64,000 nt of DNA from Gracilibacillus lacisalsi DSM 19029. Its GTDB lineage: Bacteria > Bacillota > Bacilli > Bacillales > Amphibacillaceae. Each line of letters starts with the position of its first letter. Position 1 is the stretch's first letter. Below are positions 1 to 8,411 of this stretch, in pieces. The position numbers were made by a program, and so were the translations under genes. The DNA is taken from positions 62,001 through 126,000 of the forward strand of contig NZ_KB898667.1 of assembly GCF_000377765.1 (NCBI RefSeq), given 5' to 3'. The notes under the pieces are model-generated. The model worked only from the letters and a program-made list of their open reading frames with translations. It was not told where the DNA came from and did no database searches.

Positions 1-776
1 AATTCCATTTAGAGGAACGACTAGGTGGCATTGCACCAGGTCGAGTAGCACACCTAAATATTTTATCAGAAGTAAACAATGCCACACCTGAATCTGTTAT
101 TGCGAAAGGAAAATGGTTGAAAAGAGACGGGCAATTGGTTGAGCAAAATATCGAAATCGATTGGGATAAATACGGATTAGGAGAGCTTAGCTTAGATTGG
201 CAGTTAACAGAAAAAGACTTGCAATTCTCGATGCCGGTTGGACTGAAGATGGTTAATGATGTCATTATGAAACCATATCCAATTACGATTGATGCCAATA
301 CGGAAGAAATTACAAATTCAAAAGATGAATCATTCCTGATGTTAATCGATCGTGAAGGACAGTGGCGAGTAAACACAATTATAAAAGGATTTACGAAAAC
401 ATTAGGTGGATTGGCCAGTTCCTATTCGTTAACCGGTGATATCGTGTTAATTGGGAAAAGTAAGTCAGATCTATTACTAGCGTTTTCCAGAATGAAGGAA
501 ATTGGTGGTGGAATTGTTCTTGTACATCAAGGAAAAGTTGTTTTTGAATTACCGTTACAAATTGCTGGCATGATGTACAATGGCAAGATGCCAAAACTGA
601 TAGAAGAAGATAAGCGATTAAAGGAAATTTTAATTGATCACGGCTATCAATACGAGGATCCGCCTTACAATTTACTTTTTTTATCGTCGATGCATTTACC
701 TTTTGTCCGGATTACTCCGTTAGGAATCATCGATGTGAAGAAAAAAGACATACTCTTTCCAGCGATTATGCGTTAA
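1..776 (+). CDS. yerA: Adenine deaminase-like amidohydrolase (YerA type), C-terminal part, 5' truncated
   Basis: The reading frame is already open at the first complete codon (base 3) and ends with TAA at 774-776, so the gene starts before the window. About 257 C-terminal residues are visible. The stretch 'GGIAPGRVAHLNIL' is the end of the metal-dependent amidohydrolase barrel, and the rest matches the C-terminal domain of adenine deaminase-like proteins. The metal-binding residues lie upstream and cannot be judged. In Bacillus subtilis yerA precedes yerB and yerC, and the same order is seen here, which is the main support for the name. Deamination of adenine is the family activity; YerA itself is poorly characterised. 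Confidence 0.85.
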   Translation, partial: FHLEERLGGIAPGRVAHLNILSEVNNATPESVIAKGKWLKRDGQLVEQNIEIDWDKYGLGELSLDWQLTEKDLQFSMPVGLKMVNDVIMKPYPITIDANTEEITNSKDESFLMLIDREGQWRVNTIIKGFTKTLGGLASSYSLTGDIVLIGKSKSDLLLAFSRMKEIGGGIVLVHQGKVVFELPLQIAGMMYNGKMPKLIEEDKRLKEILIDHGYQYEDPPYNLLFLSSMHLPFVRITPLGIIDVKKKDILFPAIMR

Positions 777-826
777 GAAAAGAGGTTGGCGATTAGTCAA
801 CTTTCCTCTATAATAGAATTAGTTCT

Positions 827-858
827 ATCGGCATGCAGTGAATAAGCATGCCGATATT
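827..858 (+). terminator. Stem-loop after yerA
   Basis: Perfect 10-bp inverted repeat ATCGGCATGC (827-836) and GCATGCCGAT (846-855) with a 9-nt loop, followed by a poor T run. It lies between yerA and yerB, so it may be a weak terminator or only a transcript-end structure. Confidence 0.5.
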
Positions 859-901
859 CCGTTTAAACTATTTTTAGAGATTAGAAAAGGTGGCCTTTTG
901 G

Positions 902-1951
902 ATGAAGAAATGGTGTGTACTTTTTATTATTGTATTATGTTCACTTGTAGCATGTTCTAATGATGAAGAAACGACAAACGAGCAAGATCAGGAAGAACCA
1001 GAAGAAATTGTGGAAGAGGAGCCGGTTGAGCCTGAAGAACCGGAGAAACCAGAGCATATATACCCTTTAACAGGGCTTGAAGCGGAGGAGGATGTGACCG
1101 ATCGATTAATTGCTGTTATGGTCAATAACCATCCAAAAGCAAGACCGCAAACAGGCCTTTCTCAAGCAGATATAGTTTTTGAGATTTTAGCAGAAGGCAA
1201 TGTAACTCGGTTTATGGCGCTCTATCACAGTCATATGCCTGATCGTGTTGGCCCTGTCAGAAGTGCAAGACCATATTATTTTAATCTAGCTAACGATTAT
1301 AATGCGCTTTATGTCTATCACGGTGCTGCGGATCATATTGAGAATATGGTTCAATCTGGTGCAGTGCAAGGATTAAATGGCATGTACTATGATAATGATA
1401 AAGTGTTATTTGAAAGATCAACGGACCGGAATCCACCGCATAATTCGTATACCTTATTTGACGGTATCTACCAGCGAGCGGAGGAGAAGGGATTTTCAAT
1501 TGACGCGGAGTATCAACCGATGACATTTTTAGAGGATGAGTCGGTAGAAGGTGAAGTTGCGACTGATATCAGCTTTTCTTATGGTAATAATAGTGTAAGA
1601 TACCAATATGATGAGACAACAGAGAAGTATTTACGATATAGCGATGGTGTACAGACAGTAGAATATGCAGACAGTTCACCTATTCAATTGGATAATGTAT
1701 TAATCATGGAAACAGCCCATCAAGTAATTGATGACGAGGGACGTCGGGAAATTGACTTTAATTCTGGAGGGAATGCTTTATTGCTACAGCAAGGTAAAGT
1801 ACAAGACGTGCAATGGGAGCGAAATGATGGTAGAATAATCCCAACGAAAGATGGAGAGCCTGTTCCCTTTGTTCCAGGTCAAACGTGGATCAATGTGATT
1901 CCTACGAGTCCTGGTATTGATGGTGTAGAACTTTCAAACACGGCGGAGTAA
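902..1951 (+). CDS. yerB: YerB-like lipoprotein (DUF3048)
   Basis: Predicted membrane-anchored lipoprotein of 349 residues. A hydrophobic signal ends in the lipobox LVAC with Cys18 as the lipidation site. A very acidic linker of about 35 Glu/Pro-rich residues follows, then the DUF3048 domain with 'GLSQADIVFEILAEG' and 'GPVRSARPYY'. I start at ATG 902 because AAAGGTGG (886-893) is well spaced for it; a GTG at 890 would overlap that site. Function is unknown; the position between yerA and yerC is conserved in Bacillus. Confidence 0.88.
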   Translation: MKKWCVLFIIVLCSLVACSNDEETTNEQDQEEPEEIVEEEPVEPEEPEKPEHIYPLTGLEAEEDVTDRLIAVMVNNHPKARPQTGLSQADIVFEILAEGNVTRFMALYHSHMPDRVGPVRSARPYYFNLANDYNALYVYHGAADHIENMVQSGAVQGLNGMYYDNDKVLFERSTDRNPPHNSYTLFDGIYQRAEEKGFSIDAEYQPMTFLEDESVEGEVATDISFSYGNNSVRYQYDETTEKYLRYSDGVQTVEYADSSPIQLDNVLIMETAHQVIDDEGRREIDFNSGGNALLLQQGKVQDVQWERNDGRIIPTKDGEPVPFVPGQTWINVIPTSPGIDGVELSNTAE

Positions 1952-1969
1952 AAAGGAGAGATGTATACC

Positions 1970-2266
1970 ATGCAAATAGATAAATTGCGTGGCAAACAAT
2001 TAGATCAATTATTTGATGCTATTTTATCGCTGGAAGACCGGGAAGAATGCTACCGCTTTTTTGATGATATTGCAACAATGAACGAAATTCAATCATTGGC
2101 ACAACGCCTGCAAGTAGCGAAAATGCTTGACGAAGGCAGAACGTATACAGCTATTGCAGAAGAATCTAGCGCATCTACGACAACTATCTCTCGAGTGAAG
2201 AGATGCCTTGCTTACGGTACCGATGGATATCGTATGGTGTTAGACCGATTGAAGGAAAAAGAGTAA
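1970..2266 (+). CDS. yerC: YerC, TrpR/YerC-YecD family DNA-binding protein
   Basis: Small protein of 98 residues matching the YerC/TrpR-like family. A helix-turn-helix is visible near 'YTAIAEESSASTTTISRVKR'. I start at ATG 1970, giving the family N-terminus MQIDKLRGK; the upstream ATG at 1961 is only 2 nt from the AAGGAG site and is unlikely. It follows yerB by 18 nt and is probably co-transcribed, with a strong terminator right after. The family is predicted to bind DNA; its target is unknown. Confidence 0.9.
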   Translation: MQIDKLRGKQLDQLFDAILSLEDREECYRFFDDIATMNEIQSLAQRLQVAKMLDEGRTYTAIAEESSASTTTISRVKRCLAYGTDGYRMVLDRLKEKE

Positions 2267-2270
2267 AATC

Positions 2271-2303
2271 AAGAGTGCCTTCTTAGTTGAAGGGACTCTT
2301 TTT
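2271..2303 (+). terminator. Rho-independent terminator after yerC
   Basis: AAGAGTGCCTTC and GAAGGGACTCTT form a 12-position stem with one G-G mismatch around a 6-nt loop, followed by TTTTT. Confidence 0.9.
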
Positions 2304-2307
2304 AGGT

Positions 2308-2433
2308 AGTGTCCAGAAAAATGATGAAAGTATCCAGATAACAGTGGAAAATGTCCAGATAATGCTCATAAGTGTCCAGAAAGAGTGAGATAGTGTCCAG
2401 ATAATCTTTGAAAGTGTCCAAAAAAAATAACAA
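2308..2433. repeat. Array of six 21-bp repeats, core AGTGTCCAGA
   Basis: Six consecutive units of exactly 21 bp start at 2308, 2329, 2350, 2371, 2392 and 2413. Each begins with AGTGTCCAGA or a one- or two-base variant. The last 8-11 bases of each unit show little conservation. The array begins 4 bp after the yerC terminator and runs to just before the ribosome binding site of the next gene. Same period and a related core as the array at 24991-25116. Confidence 0.9.
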
Positions 2434-2452
2434 CAAAATGGAGGCAATATAT

Positions 2453-3463
2453 ATGATTCGCTTTGGAGTAATAGGTACGAATTGGATTACCGATCGTTTT
2501 ATTGATGGAGCAAGTAAATTAGCTAATTTTGAGTTAAATGCTGTTTATTCACGAACGGAAGAAAAAGCAAGCGAGTTTGCGAGTAAGTATAATGTCGAGC
2601 ATACATATACAACTATTCAGGAGTTGGCAGACAGTGATAAAATAGATGCCGTTTATATTGCTTCGCCGACAGCATATCACTGTGAACATGCGATAGCTTG
2701 TATGAAAGGCGGTAAACACGTTATTGTTGAAAAACCTTTTGCCTCTAATCAGCAAGAGGTACAAGCGATGATTGATACCGCAAAACAACAAAATGTCACG
2801 CTGATGGAAGCAATGAAAACGACGCATACTCCTAATTTTAAGCTTATTCAAGAAAGTTTAGCTAAAATTGGACCGGTTCGCCGTTATGTTGCGAACTTCT
2901 GTCAATATTCCTCTCGTTATGATAAATACAAAGAGGGAATTGTATTAAACGCATTTAAACCAGAATTATCAAATGGATCATTAATGGATATTGGCGTCTA
3001 TTGTATTTATCCAATGGTCGCTTTATTTGGTGGACCAGACCGTGTGAAAGCAACAGCATATATGTTGGAATCGGGCGTTGACGGTGAAGGAACCGTGACA
3101 GTGGACTATCCTTCATTGAACGGTGTCTGTATGTTCTCTAAAATTACGAACTCTACTATCCCATCAGAAATTCAAGGGGAAAAAGGATCTATTGTTATTG
3201 GGAAATTTTCCGATATGACTGAAGTGAAAATTGTGTACAAAGATGGTTCGGAAGAGGTTTTAGATACCGGGCAAGAAGATAACACGATGTATTATGAAGC
3301 AAAATCATTTATCGAGTCAATCGAACAAAAGAAGCTAGAAAATGACATCAACACATGGGAGCATTCCCATACAACGATGCGAATACTAGATCAGGCACGC
3401 AAAGAAATAGGGCTTGTATTTCTGGCTGATGAAAATAAATCTTACGGACAAAAACAGCCATGA
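2453..3463 (+). CDS. Gfo/Idh/MocA family NAD(P)-dependent oxidoreductase
   Basis: Probable sugar or polyol dehydrogenase of 336 residues. The N-terminus carries the Rossmann motif 'GVIGTNWIT', and 'EKP' at about residues 92-94 is the catalytic-lysine signature of the family. The C-terminal half is the substrate domain. ATG 2453 has GGAGG about 10 nt upstream; longer versions of the frame run into the 21-bp array and lack a binding site. The last eight or so codons ('KSYGQKQP') lie inside the first unit of the 51-bp array at 3440, so the repeat appears to have replaced or extended the natural C-terminus. Substrate cannot be told. Confidence 0.88.
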   Translation: MIRFGVIGTNWITDRFIDGASKLANFELNAVYSRTEEKASEFASKYNVEHTYTTIQELADSDKIDAVYIASPTAYHCEHAIACMKGGKHVIVEKPFASNQQEVQAMIDTAKQQNVTLMEAMKTTHTPNFKLIQESLAKIGPVRRYVANFCQYSSRYDKYKEGIVLNAFKPELSNGSLMDIGVYCIYPMVALFGGPDRVKATAYMLESGVDGEGTVTVDYPSLNGVCMFSKITNSTIPSEIQGEKGSIVIGKFSDMTEVKIVYKDGSEEVLDTGQEDNTMYYEAKSFIESIEQKKLENDINTWEHSHTTMRILDQARKEIGLVFLADENKSYGQKQP

Positions 3464-3643
3464 ACTTTAAAAGTTGTCCGTAAGAAAAAATCTTGTGGAC
3501 AAAAAATGGTGAAGTATTGAATTTTAGTCCATAAGAAAAGATCTTACGGACATAATTATTAAAATTCTTAATTTCTTGTCTATAAGAAAGAATCTTACGG
3601 ACAAAAAATACAAACATCACTAAAACTTGTCCATAAGAAATGA
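3440..3643. repeat. Array of four 51-bp inverted-repeat units (TCTTACGGACA ... TGTCCGTAAGA)
   Basis: Units start at 3440, 3491, 3542 and 3593, exactly 51 bp apart. Each has a left arm TCTTACGGACA and a right arm TTGTCCGTAAGA or variants, separated by about 23 unconserved bases. Each unit could fold as a 10-12 bp hairpin. Copies of the same family lie at 14992 and 46592. The first unit overlaps the 3' end of the upstream oxidoreductase gene. Confidence 0.92.
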
Positions 3644-3673
3644 AAAAGGCTGTCATCGGTGTGACAGCCTTTT
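3644..3673. terminator. Bidirectional terminator between the oxidoreductase and ahpF
   Basis: AAAAGGCTGTCA and TGACAGCCTTTT form a perfect 12-bp stem with a 6-nt loop. It has A and T runs on both sides and serves the two convergent genes. Confidence 0.93.
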
Positions 3674-3678
3674 CTATG

Positions 3679-5205
3679 TTAATTACGTATCAAATGATCA
3701 AATGCGCCCAACGCCGCAGTAGCACCAGAGCCCATTGAAATAATGATTTGCTTATAAGCGCTGTTCGTACAGTCACCTGCTGCAAATACACCAGGGATAC
3801 TTGTGGTACCACGCTCATCGACTACAATCTCGCCAAACTTATTTAACTCCAAGGTATCTTGCAACCATTCTGTGTTAGGAACAAGTCCAATTTGAATGAA
3901 GACACCTGCAAGCTCAATTTGTTTCTCTTCTTCTGATTCACGATCTACATATTTTAGTCCTTCGACTTTGTCAGAACCATAGATTTCAGAAGTTCTTGCG
4001 TTTGTAAGCACTGTTACATTGGATAGACTATATAGGCGGTCTTGTAAAACGTTATCTGCTTTTAATTCTGGAGCGAATTCAATCAGTGTTACATGTTTAA
4101 CAATACCTGCTAGATCAATAGCTGCTTCGACACCAGAGTTTCCACCACCGATTACAGCTACATCTTTTCCTTCAAAGATGGGACCGTCACAGTGTGGACA
4201 GTATGCAACACCTTTGTTCTTGAACTCGGCTTCGCCAGGAACACCGATATTACGCCAGCGAGCACCGGTTGAAAGTACAACGGTTTTACTTTTAAGTGTT
4301 GCGCCGTTTTCTAGTTCTACTTCAAAGAGATCTTTTTTCTCTAAAGATTTTGCACGCATAGAATTCATGATGTCCACATCATAATCTCGAACATGCTCTT
4401 CCATGTTAGCAACTAGTTTAGGACCTTCTGTATAAGTTGTGGTGATGAAGTTTTCAATACCAAGTGTGTCTTGTACTTGTCCACCAAAGCGTTCTGCCAC
4501 GATACCAGTACGGATACCTTTACGAGCAGCATAAATAGCAGCACTGGAACCAGCAGGTCCTCCACCAACGACTAATACATCATAAGGATCTTTATCGTTT
4601 AGCTCGGAAATATCAGCACTGCTTCCTAGTGCTTCAAGGATGCTTTCGATGGTTTGTCGACCATCAACAAACTGTTCGCCATTTAAATAAACGGAAGGAA
4701 CAGCCATGATGTCTTTACTATCTACTTCCTCTTTAAAAGCAGATCCTTCTACCATCGTATGAGTAATGTCAGGATGTACAACACTCATAATGTTAAGTGC
4801 TTGAACGACATCAGGACACTTTTGGCATGATAAGCTTACATACGTTTCGAAGTGAAGCGGACCTTCTAGTTTTTTGATTTGTTCAATAATAGAATCATCC
4901 ACTTTAGGTGGACGTCCACTTACTTGTAATAATGCCAACACAAGAGAAGTAAACTCATGACCAAGTGGGACACCAGCGAAAATAACGCCAGTGTCCTCGC
5001 CTGCACGATTAATGCTAAAGCTAGGAGTGCGGTCAAAAGAGCCTTTCTCTACTGTGATTTTATCAGACATGCTTGCAATTTCATTTACTAGTTCGTCTAC
5101 TTCTTTTGAAACATCGTCAGAACCGACGCTTGCCTTGATGACAATATCATTTTCTAACAGTTTCAAATATTCTTTAAGCTGTGTTTTTATTTCTTGATCA
5201 AGCAT
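3679..5205 (-). CDS. ahpF: Alkyl hydroperoxide reductase subunit F (NADH:peroxiredoxin reductase)
   Basis: Flavoprotein of 508 residues that passes electrons from NADH to AhpC. The N-terminal double thioredoxin-fold domain carries the CxxC 'CQKC'. A thioredoxin-reductase-like part follows, with FAD motif '[18 protein letters not shown]', redox motif 'CPHCDG' and NAD motif '[11 protein letters not shown]'. Length matches the family. It lies 15 nt downstream of ahpC on the same strand, so the two form one operon. Confidence 0.97.
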   Translation of the reverse strand: MLDQEIKTQLKEYLKLLENDIVIKASVGSDDVSKEVDELVNEIASMSDKITVEKGSFDRTPSFSINRAGEDTGVIFAGVPLGHEFTSLVLALLQVSGRPPKVDDSIIEQIKKLEGPLHFETYVSLSCQKCPDVVQALNIMSVVHPDITHTMVEGSAFKEEVDSKDIMAVPSVYLNGEQFVDGRQTIESILEALGSSADISELNDKDPYDVLVVGGGPAGSSAAIYAARKGIRTGIVAERFGGQVQDTLGIENFITTTYTEGPKLVANMEEHVRDYDVDIMNSMRAKSLEKKDLFEVELENGATLKSKTVVLSTGARWRNIGVPGEAEFKNKGVAYCPHCDGPIFEGKDVAVIGGGNSGVEAAIDLAGIVKHVTLIEFAPELKADNVLQDRLYSLSNVTVLTNARTSEIYGSDKVEGLKYVDRESEEEKQIELAGVFIQIGLVPNTEWLQDTLELNKFGEIVVDERGTTSIPGVFAAGDCTNSAYKQIIISMGSGATAALGAFDHLIRN

Positions 5206-5220
5206 TTTGACCCTCTTTTC

Positions 5221-5784
5221 TTATATTTTCCCTACTAGATCAATACTTGGTCTAAGTGTTTCGCCGCCTTCTTCCCATTTAGCTGGGCACACTTCACCAG
5301 GATTGTTACGCACGTATTGAGCTGCTTTAATTTTGTTAATTAGTGAACTTGCGTCACGACCAATACCTTCTGCATTGATTTCCGCTGCTTGGATGACACC
5401 ATCAGGGTCAATAATGAATGTTCCGCGATCAGCTAAACCTTCGTCTTCGCGTAGTACATCAAAGTTTTGAGAGATGATGTGTGAAGGGTCACCGATCATT
5501 GTGTATTCGATTTTACCGATTGCATCAGAGCTTTCGTGCCATGCTTTATGTGTAAAGTGCGTGTCCGTAGATACAGAGTATACTTCTACACCTAACTTTT
5601 GTAATTCTGCATACTGATTTTGTAGGTCTTCTAATTCTGTTGGGCAAACGAAGGTAAAGTCTGCAGGGTAGAAGCAAACAATGCTCCACTGACCTTTAAA
5701 ATTTTCTTCTGTTACATCTACAAAGTCTCCTTGACGGAATGCAGATGCTTGAAATGGTAGTACTTCTTTACCGATTAATGACAT
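5221..5784 (-). CDS. ahpC: Alkyl hydroperoxide reductase subunit C (2-Cys peroxiredoxin)
   Basis: Cytoplasmic typical 2-Cys peroxiredoxin of 187 residues that reduces hydrogen peroxide and organic peroxides. The peroxidatic cysteine is in 'FTFVCPTE' and the resolving cysteine in 'GEVCPAKW'. It is first in the ahpCF operon and has a good GGAGGA site before the ATG. The AT-rich upstream region holds a PerR-like sequence, as expected for a peroxide-stress operon. Confidence 0.97.
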   Translation of the reverse strand: MSLIGKEVLPFQASAFRQGDFVDVTEENFKGQWSIVCFYPADFTFVCPTELEDLQNQYAELQKLGVEVYSVSTDTHFTHKAWHESSDAIGKIEYTMIGDPSHIISQNFDVLREDEGLADRGTFIIDPDGVIQAAEINAEGIGRDASSLINKIKAAQYVRNNPGEVCPAKWEEGGETLRPSIDLVGKI

Positions 5785-5818
5785 AATGATTGTCCTCCTT
5801 GTGTATTTTTTTATTTTT

Positions 5819-5846
5819 GAATACTTATTCTCTAAAAAAAGTATTC
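5819..5846 (-). promoter_or_regulatory. Inverted repeat in the ahpC leader
   Basis: GAATACTT (5819-5826) and AAGTATTC (5839-5846) form a perfect 8-bp inverted repeat with a 12-bp spacer, about 35 bp upstream of the ahpC start. It could be an operator or a leader stem; no known family consensus was recognised. Confidence 0.35.
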
Positions 5847-5852
5847 ATTACA

Positions 5853-5867
5853 CAACAATTATTATAA
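5853..5867 (-). promoter_or_regulatory. Candidate PerR box upstream of ahpC
   Basis: Read on the minus strand, TTATAATAATTGTTG matches the Bacillus PerR consensus TTATAATnATTATAA at 11 of 14 defined positions, with a perfect first half. PerR control of ahpCF is known in Bacillus subtilis. The region is very AT-rich, so a chance match is possible. Confidence 0.45.
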
Positions 5868-5995
5868 AATAAATTATCTTATAAGTGTAATGATACAATG
5901 ATATTTCATAAATTCGTAAAAATAAATCTATCTATTCTACCATTTTGAACGTAAAATTCATGGTTTATTCACAATTATAAAATTATTATTTAAGA

Positions 5996-6038
5996 TGTGA
6001 AGAAGATCACACACTTTTTTAAAGAGAGCCGATATTAT
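5996..6038 (+). promoter_or_regulatory. Perfect Fnr box with class II spacing and -10 element for the narK-like gene
   Basis: TGTGA-AGAAGA-TCACA at 5996-6011 is an exact match to the Bacillus Fnr consensus TGTGA-N6-TCACA. A -10 hexamer TATTAT lies at 6033-6038, which predicts a start of transcription near 6045. The box centre is then at -41.5, the spacing of class II activation. This predicts oxygen-limited induction of the transporter. Confidence 0.8.
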
Positions 6039-6075
6039 GAGATTAACAAAACAGTGTGAGAAAGGATGGGCGAAC

Positions 6076-7569
6076 ATGATGAATCTGAAAAAAATGCAAC
6101 TACCTTTACAAACACTTAGCCTTGTCGTCGGCTTTATGGTATGGGTATTACTATCATCTTTAATGAGTTTTATTAAGCAAGATATTAGCTTAACTGCAGG
6201 ACAAATATCGTTTGTTACCGCAGTTCCTGTTATCTTAGGTTCTGTGTTACGAGTTCCGTTAGGTTTTTATACGAATCGATTTGGGGCACGCGGTTTATTT
6301 GTGTTAAGTTTACTTTTTTTAATTCTGCCAGTTGGTTATTTAGGCATGGCAAATAGTTTCACAGATTTAATTCTATCAGGATTATTCCTTGGTATTGGTG
6401 GAGCGGTATTCTCTGTCGGGGTTACGTCGTTACCGAAATATTATCCGAAAGAAAAACACGGATTCGTAAACGGTATTTATGGTGTTGGGAACATCGGGAC
6501 GGCGATTACTTCATTTGGTGCACCAATTATCGCTGGAATGTTTGGTTGGCGCATGGCAGTACTTACATTTATTATTCCCTTATTACTGTTTGCGGTTCTC
6601 AACTTTATATGGGGAGATCGCCATGAACCAAAAGTTCAAACTTCATTAAAACAACAGATGTTAGGAGTTTATAGAAATAATAAACTATGGTTTTTAAGCT
6701 TCTTTTACTTCTTAACATTCGGGTCCTTTGTTGCTTTAACCGTTTATTTACCAAACTTTTTAGTATCGGAATTTCAACTATCTGAAGTTGATGCCGGATT
6801 ACGAACAGCAGGTTTTATTGCATTATGTACATTACTCAGACCTGTTGGCGGCTGGTTAGGAGATAAGTTTAACCCATTTAAAGTGTTAATGTTCGTTTTT
6901 ACAGGCTTAACGATTTCTGGTATTCTGTTATCTTTTTCACCAACGATACTGCTATACACAATTGGCAGTTTATCAGTGGCACTATTTGCTGGTATTGGCA
7001 ATGGGACGATTTTTAAACTAGTTCCTTTATATTTCACTAAACAAGCAGGGATCGTCAATGGTATTGTGGCTGCCATGGGAGGATTAGGTGGATTTTTCCC
7101 ACCGATAATTCTCACGTTGGTTTATGATATCAATGGTCACTATGCAATTGGTTTTATGGCACTATCCCAGTTTGCGCTGGCGAGTTTAATCATCATTATT
7201 TGGATGTATTATACCGATAAATTGAATTTGTCCAACTATATTGTGAATAATGCAGGGCAAGGCATTTTAGTGACAGATGAAAATGGCAGCATTACAAAGA
7301 TAAACCGTGCCTTTGAACGAATAACCGGTTATCGTGAAGAAGAAGTAATTGGTCAAACTCCCAATATATTAAGCTCTGGACAGCAAGGTTCGAGTTTTTA
7401 TAGTGAGATGTGGCAAGAATTGAGAAAGAGAGAAATTTGGCAGGGCAAAATTACTAATAAACGGAAAAACGGAGAACTCTATACGCAATGGTTGTCCATT
7501 AGTGTGCTAAAAGATGCAGGGGATAATATAACTAATTATGTCGGGGTATTTAGTGAATTAAATGAGTGA
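6076..7569 (+). CDS. narK: NarK-type nitrate/nitrite transporter (MFS) with C-terminal PAS domain
   Basis: Major facilitator protein of 497 residues. Residues 1-385 carry about 12 membrane segments and NarK hallmarks such as 'GIGNGTIFKLVP' and 'GGLGGFFPP'. From about residue 388 to the end there is a PAS domain ('GILVTDENGSITKINRAFE', 'GYREEEVIGQTPNILSSG', 'WQGKI.NKRKNGELY'). This PAS type usually precedes GGDEF or kinase modules; here the protein ends with it. Standard NarK proteins are about 395 residues and lack it. An in-frame ATG at 6037 overlaps the predicted -10, so I use ATG 6076 (AAAGGA upstream). Confidence 0.85.
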   Translation: MMNLKKMQLPLQTLSLVVGFMVWVLLSSLMSFIKQDISLTAGQISFVTAVPVILGSVLRVPLGFYTNRFGARGLFVLSLLFLILPVGYLGMANSFTDLILSGLFLGIGGAVFSVGVTSLPKYYPKEKHGFVNGIYGVGNIGTAITSFGAPIIAGMFGWRMAVLTFIIPLLLFAVLNFIWGDRHEPKVQTSLKQQMLGVYRNNKLWFLSFFYFLTFGSFVALTVYLPNFLVSEFQLSEVDAGLRTAGFIALCTLLRPVGGWLGDKFNPFKVLMFVFTGLTISGILLSFSPTILLYTIGSLSVALFAGIGNGTIFKLVPLYFTKQAGIVNGIVAAMGGLGGFFPPIILTLVYDINGHYAIGFMALSQFALASLIIIIWMYYTDKLNLSNYIVNNAGQGILVTDENGSITKINRAFERITGYREEEVIGQTPNILSSGQQGSSFYSEMWQELRKREIWQGKITNKRKNGELYTQWLSISVLKDAGDNITNYVGVFSELNE

Positions 7570-7598
7570 CCAGTTACCTATTGGTAGCTGGTTTTTTT
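7569..7598 (+). terminator. Terminator after the narK-like gene
   Basis: ACCAGTTACC and GGTAGCTGGT pair over 10 bp with one G-T, loop TATT, followed by seven T. Confidence 0.93.
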
Positions 7599-7646
7599 CA
7601 AATGGAAAGAAACTATATAAGTGGTACCATCTTTTTTTGAATAAAG

Positions 7647-7694
7647 TGGACAGCCGGAGTGGTGGTCAAGCTGTTCAAGTAGTTCATAATGGAT
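7647..7694 (+). repeat. Copy of a dispersed motif shared with 39066-39112
   Basis: AAGTGGACAGCCGGAGT, a short gap, then CAAGCTGTTCAAGTAGTTCAT closely matches the sequence at 39066-39112. It sits in the 310-bp gene-free space before the peptide operon. One frame in both copies reads KW(T/A)AGV...LFK, so both could be remnants of one mobile element; no transposase is recognisable. Confidence 0.5.
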
Positions 7695-7794
7695 GCTAGT
7701 GAAATTCTAAGGATTCACTACCAAATAGTAAAATGGGTATAAGTAGAAAGTATGGTAAATAATTACCGAGCATTAACGTTTAATTAAAACTCTC

Positions 7795-7818
7795 TTAACA
7801 TATAATTGTTATATTATA
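7795..7818 (+). promoter_or_regulatory. AT-rich palindrome and possible promoter before the peptide operon
   Basis: TATAAT and ATTATA (7801-7806 and 7813-7818) are inverted around 6 bp, preceded by TTAACA. TATAAT or the following TATAAG could be a -10 hexamer, but no -35 of good spacing is clear. The rest of 7599-7879 holds only the repeat copy at 7647. Confidence 0.3.
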
Positions 7819-7879
7819 AGTAAGCAAAAACCTCCAAGACTTTCTTCCCCAAAAATATATAGATGGAGTGGAATGACAT

Positions 7880-8398
7880 ATGTCATGGATAACAGTAGGA
7901 CATGCATTTGTAGTCATCTATTTCTTATTCTCAAGCTTGGCTAAACTAGTCCATTACCCTTATTTTGTAGGACAACTACCAAAGACTTTAGTCCGTCCCT
8001 ATTCACATCTAACCGCGATGATAATAATAATTACAGAACTTACATTAACGATAGCTCTTATTTTTCATTTTTACACTCATATCATGTTAGTCGGTCTTGT
8101 GATGCTTGTCTCCATTTTTACCGTTTATCTTATCATCATGATTCAAAAAGGGATAACGAAAGAAGATTGTGGTTGCTATGGTGGTTTTCTAAAAGAACGG
8201 CTTGACTATCAAAAAGTAATCAAAAACATCTTGCTTATTACCTTTTTAATCGTTCTCCTATTACAAGCTTCTGCTGCAGTACAGCTTAGAGACTATGGTG
8301 TGGCCACTGTCGGATTTGTTACCTATTTGTTCGTACATCAATTATATCAGAAACTCCAACAGAACCAAGTGAAATTGGCGAAAATCAAATCGATGTAG
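7880..8398 (+). CDS. MauE/DoxX-like redox membrane protein
   Basis: Membrane protein of 172 residues with four to five hydrophobic segments. The motif 'DCGCYGGF' after the third segment is the cysteine pair typical of MauE proteins, which are needed with MauD for disulfide-bond formation in methylamine dehydrogenase. No methylamine dehydrogenase genes are present. A thioredoxin-like protein follows 13 nt downstream, then a small two-cysteine peptide. I infer that MauE and the thioredoxin set the redox state of that peptide during export. It is first in the operon. Confidence 0.8.
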   Translation: MSWITVGHAFVVIYFLFSSLAKLVHYPYFVGQLPKTLVRPYSHLTAMIIIITELTLTIALIFHFYTHIMLVGLVMLVSIFTVYLIIMIQKGITKEDCGCYGGFLKERLDYQKVIKNILLITFLIVLLLQASAAVQLRDYGVATVGFVTYLFVHQLYQKLQQNQVKLAKIKSM

Positions 8399-8411
8399 GA
8401 AGGAGAGGCTT

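Noticed and set aside
2308-2433. CRISPR array
   Set aside because: Conserved parts are about 10-13 bp and spacers 8-11 bp, much too short, and no cas genes are in the window. The same holds for the 51- and 84-bp arrays.
3348-3656. Open frame of about 100 codons on the minus strand with 17-residue repeats
   Set aside because: It lies over the 51-bp array; 51 is divisible by 3, which keeps the frame open. No ribosome binding site.
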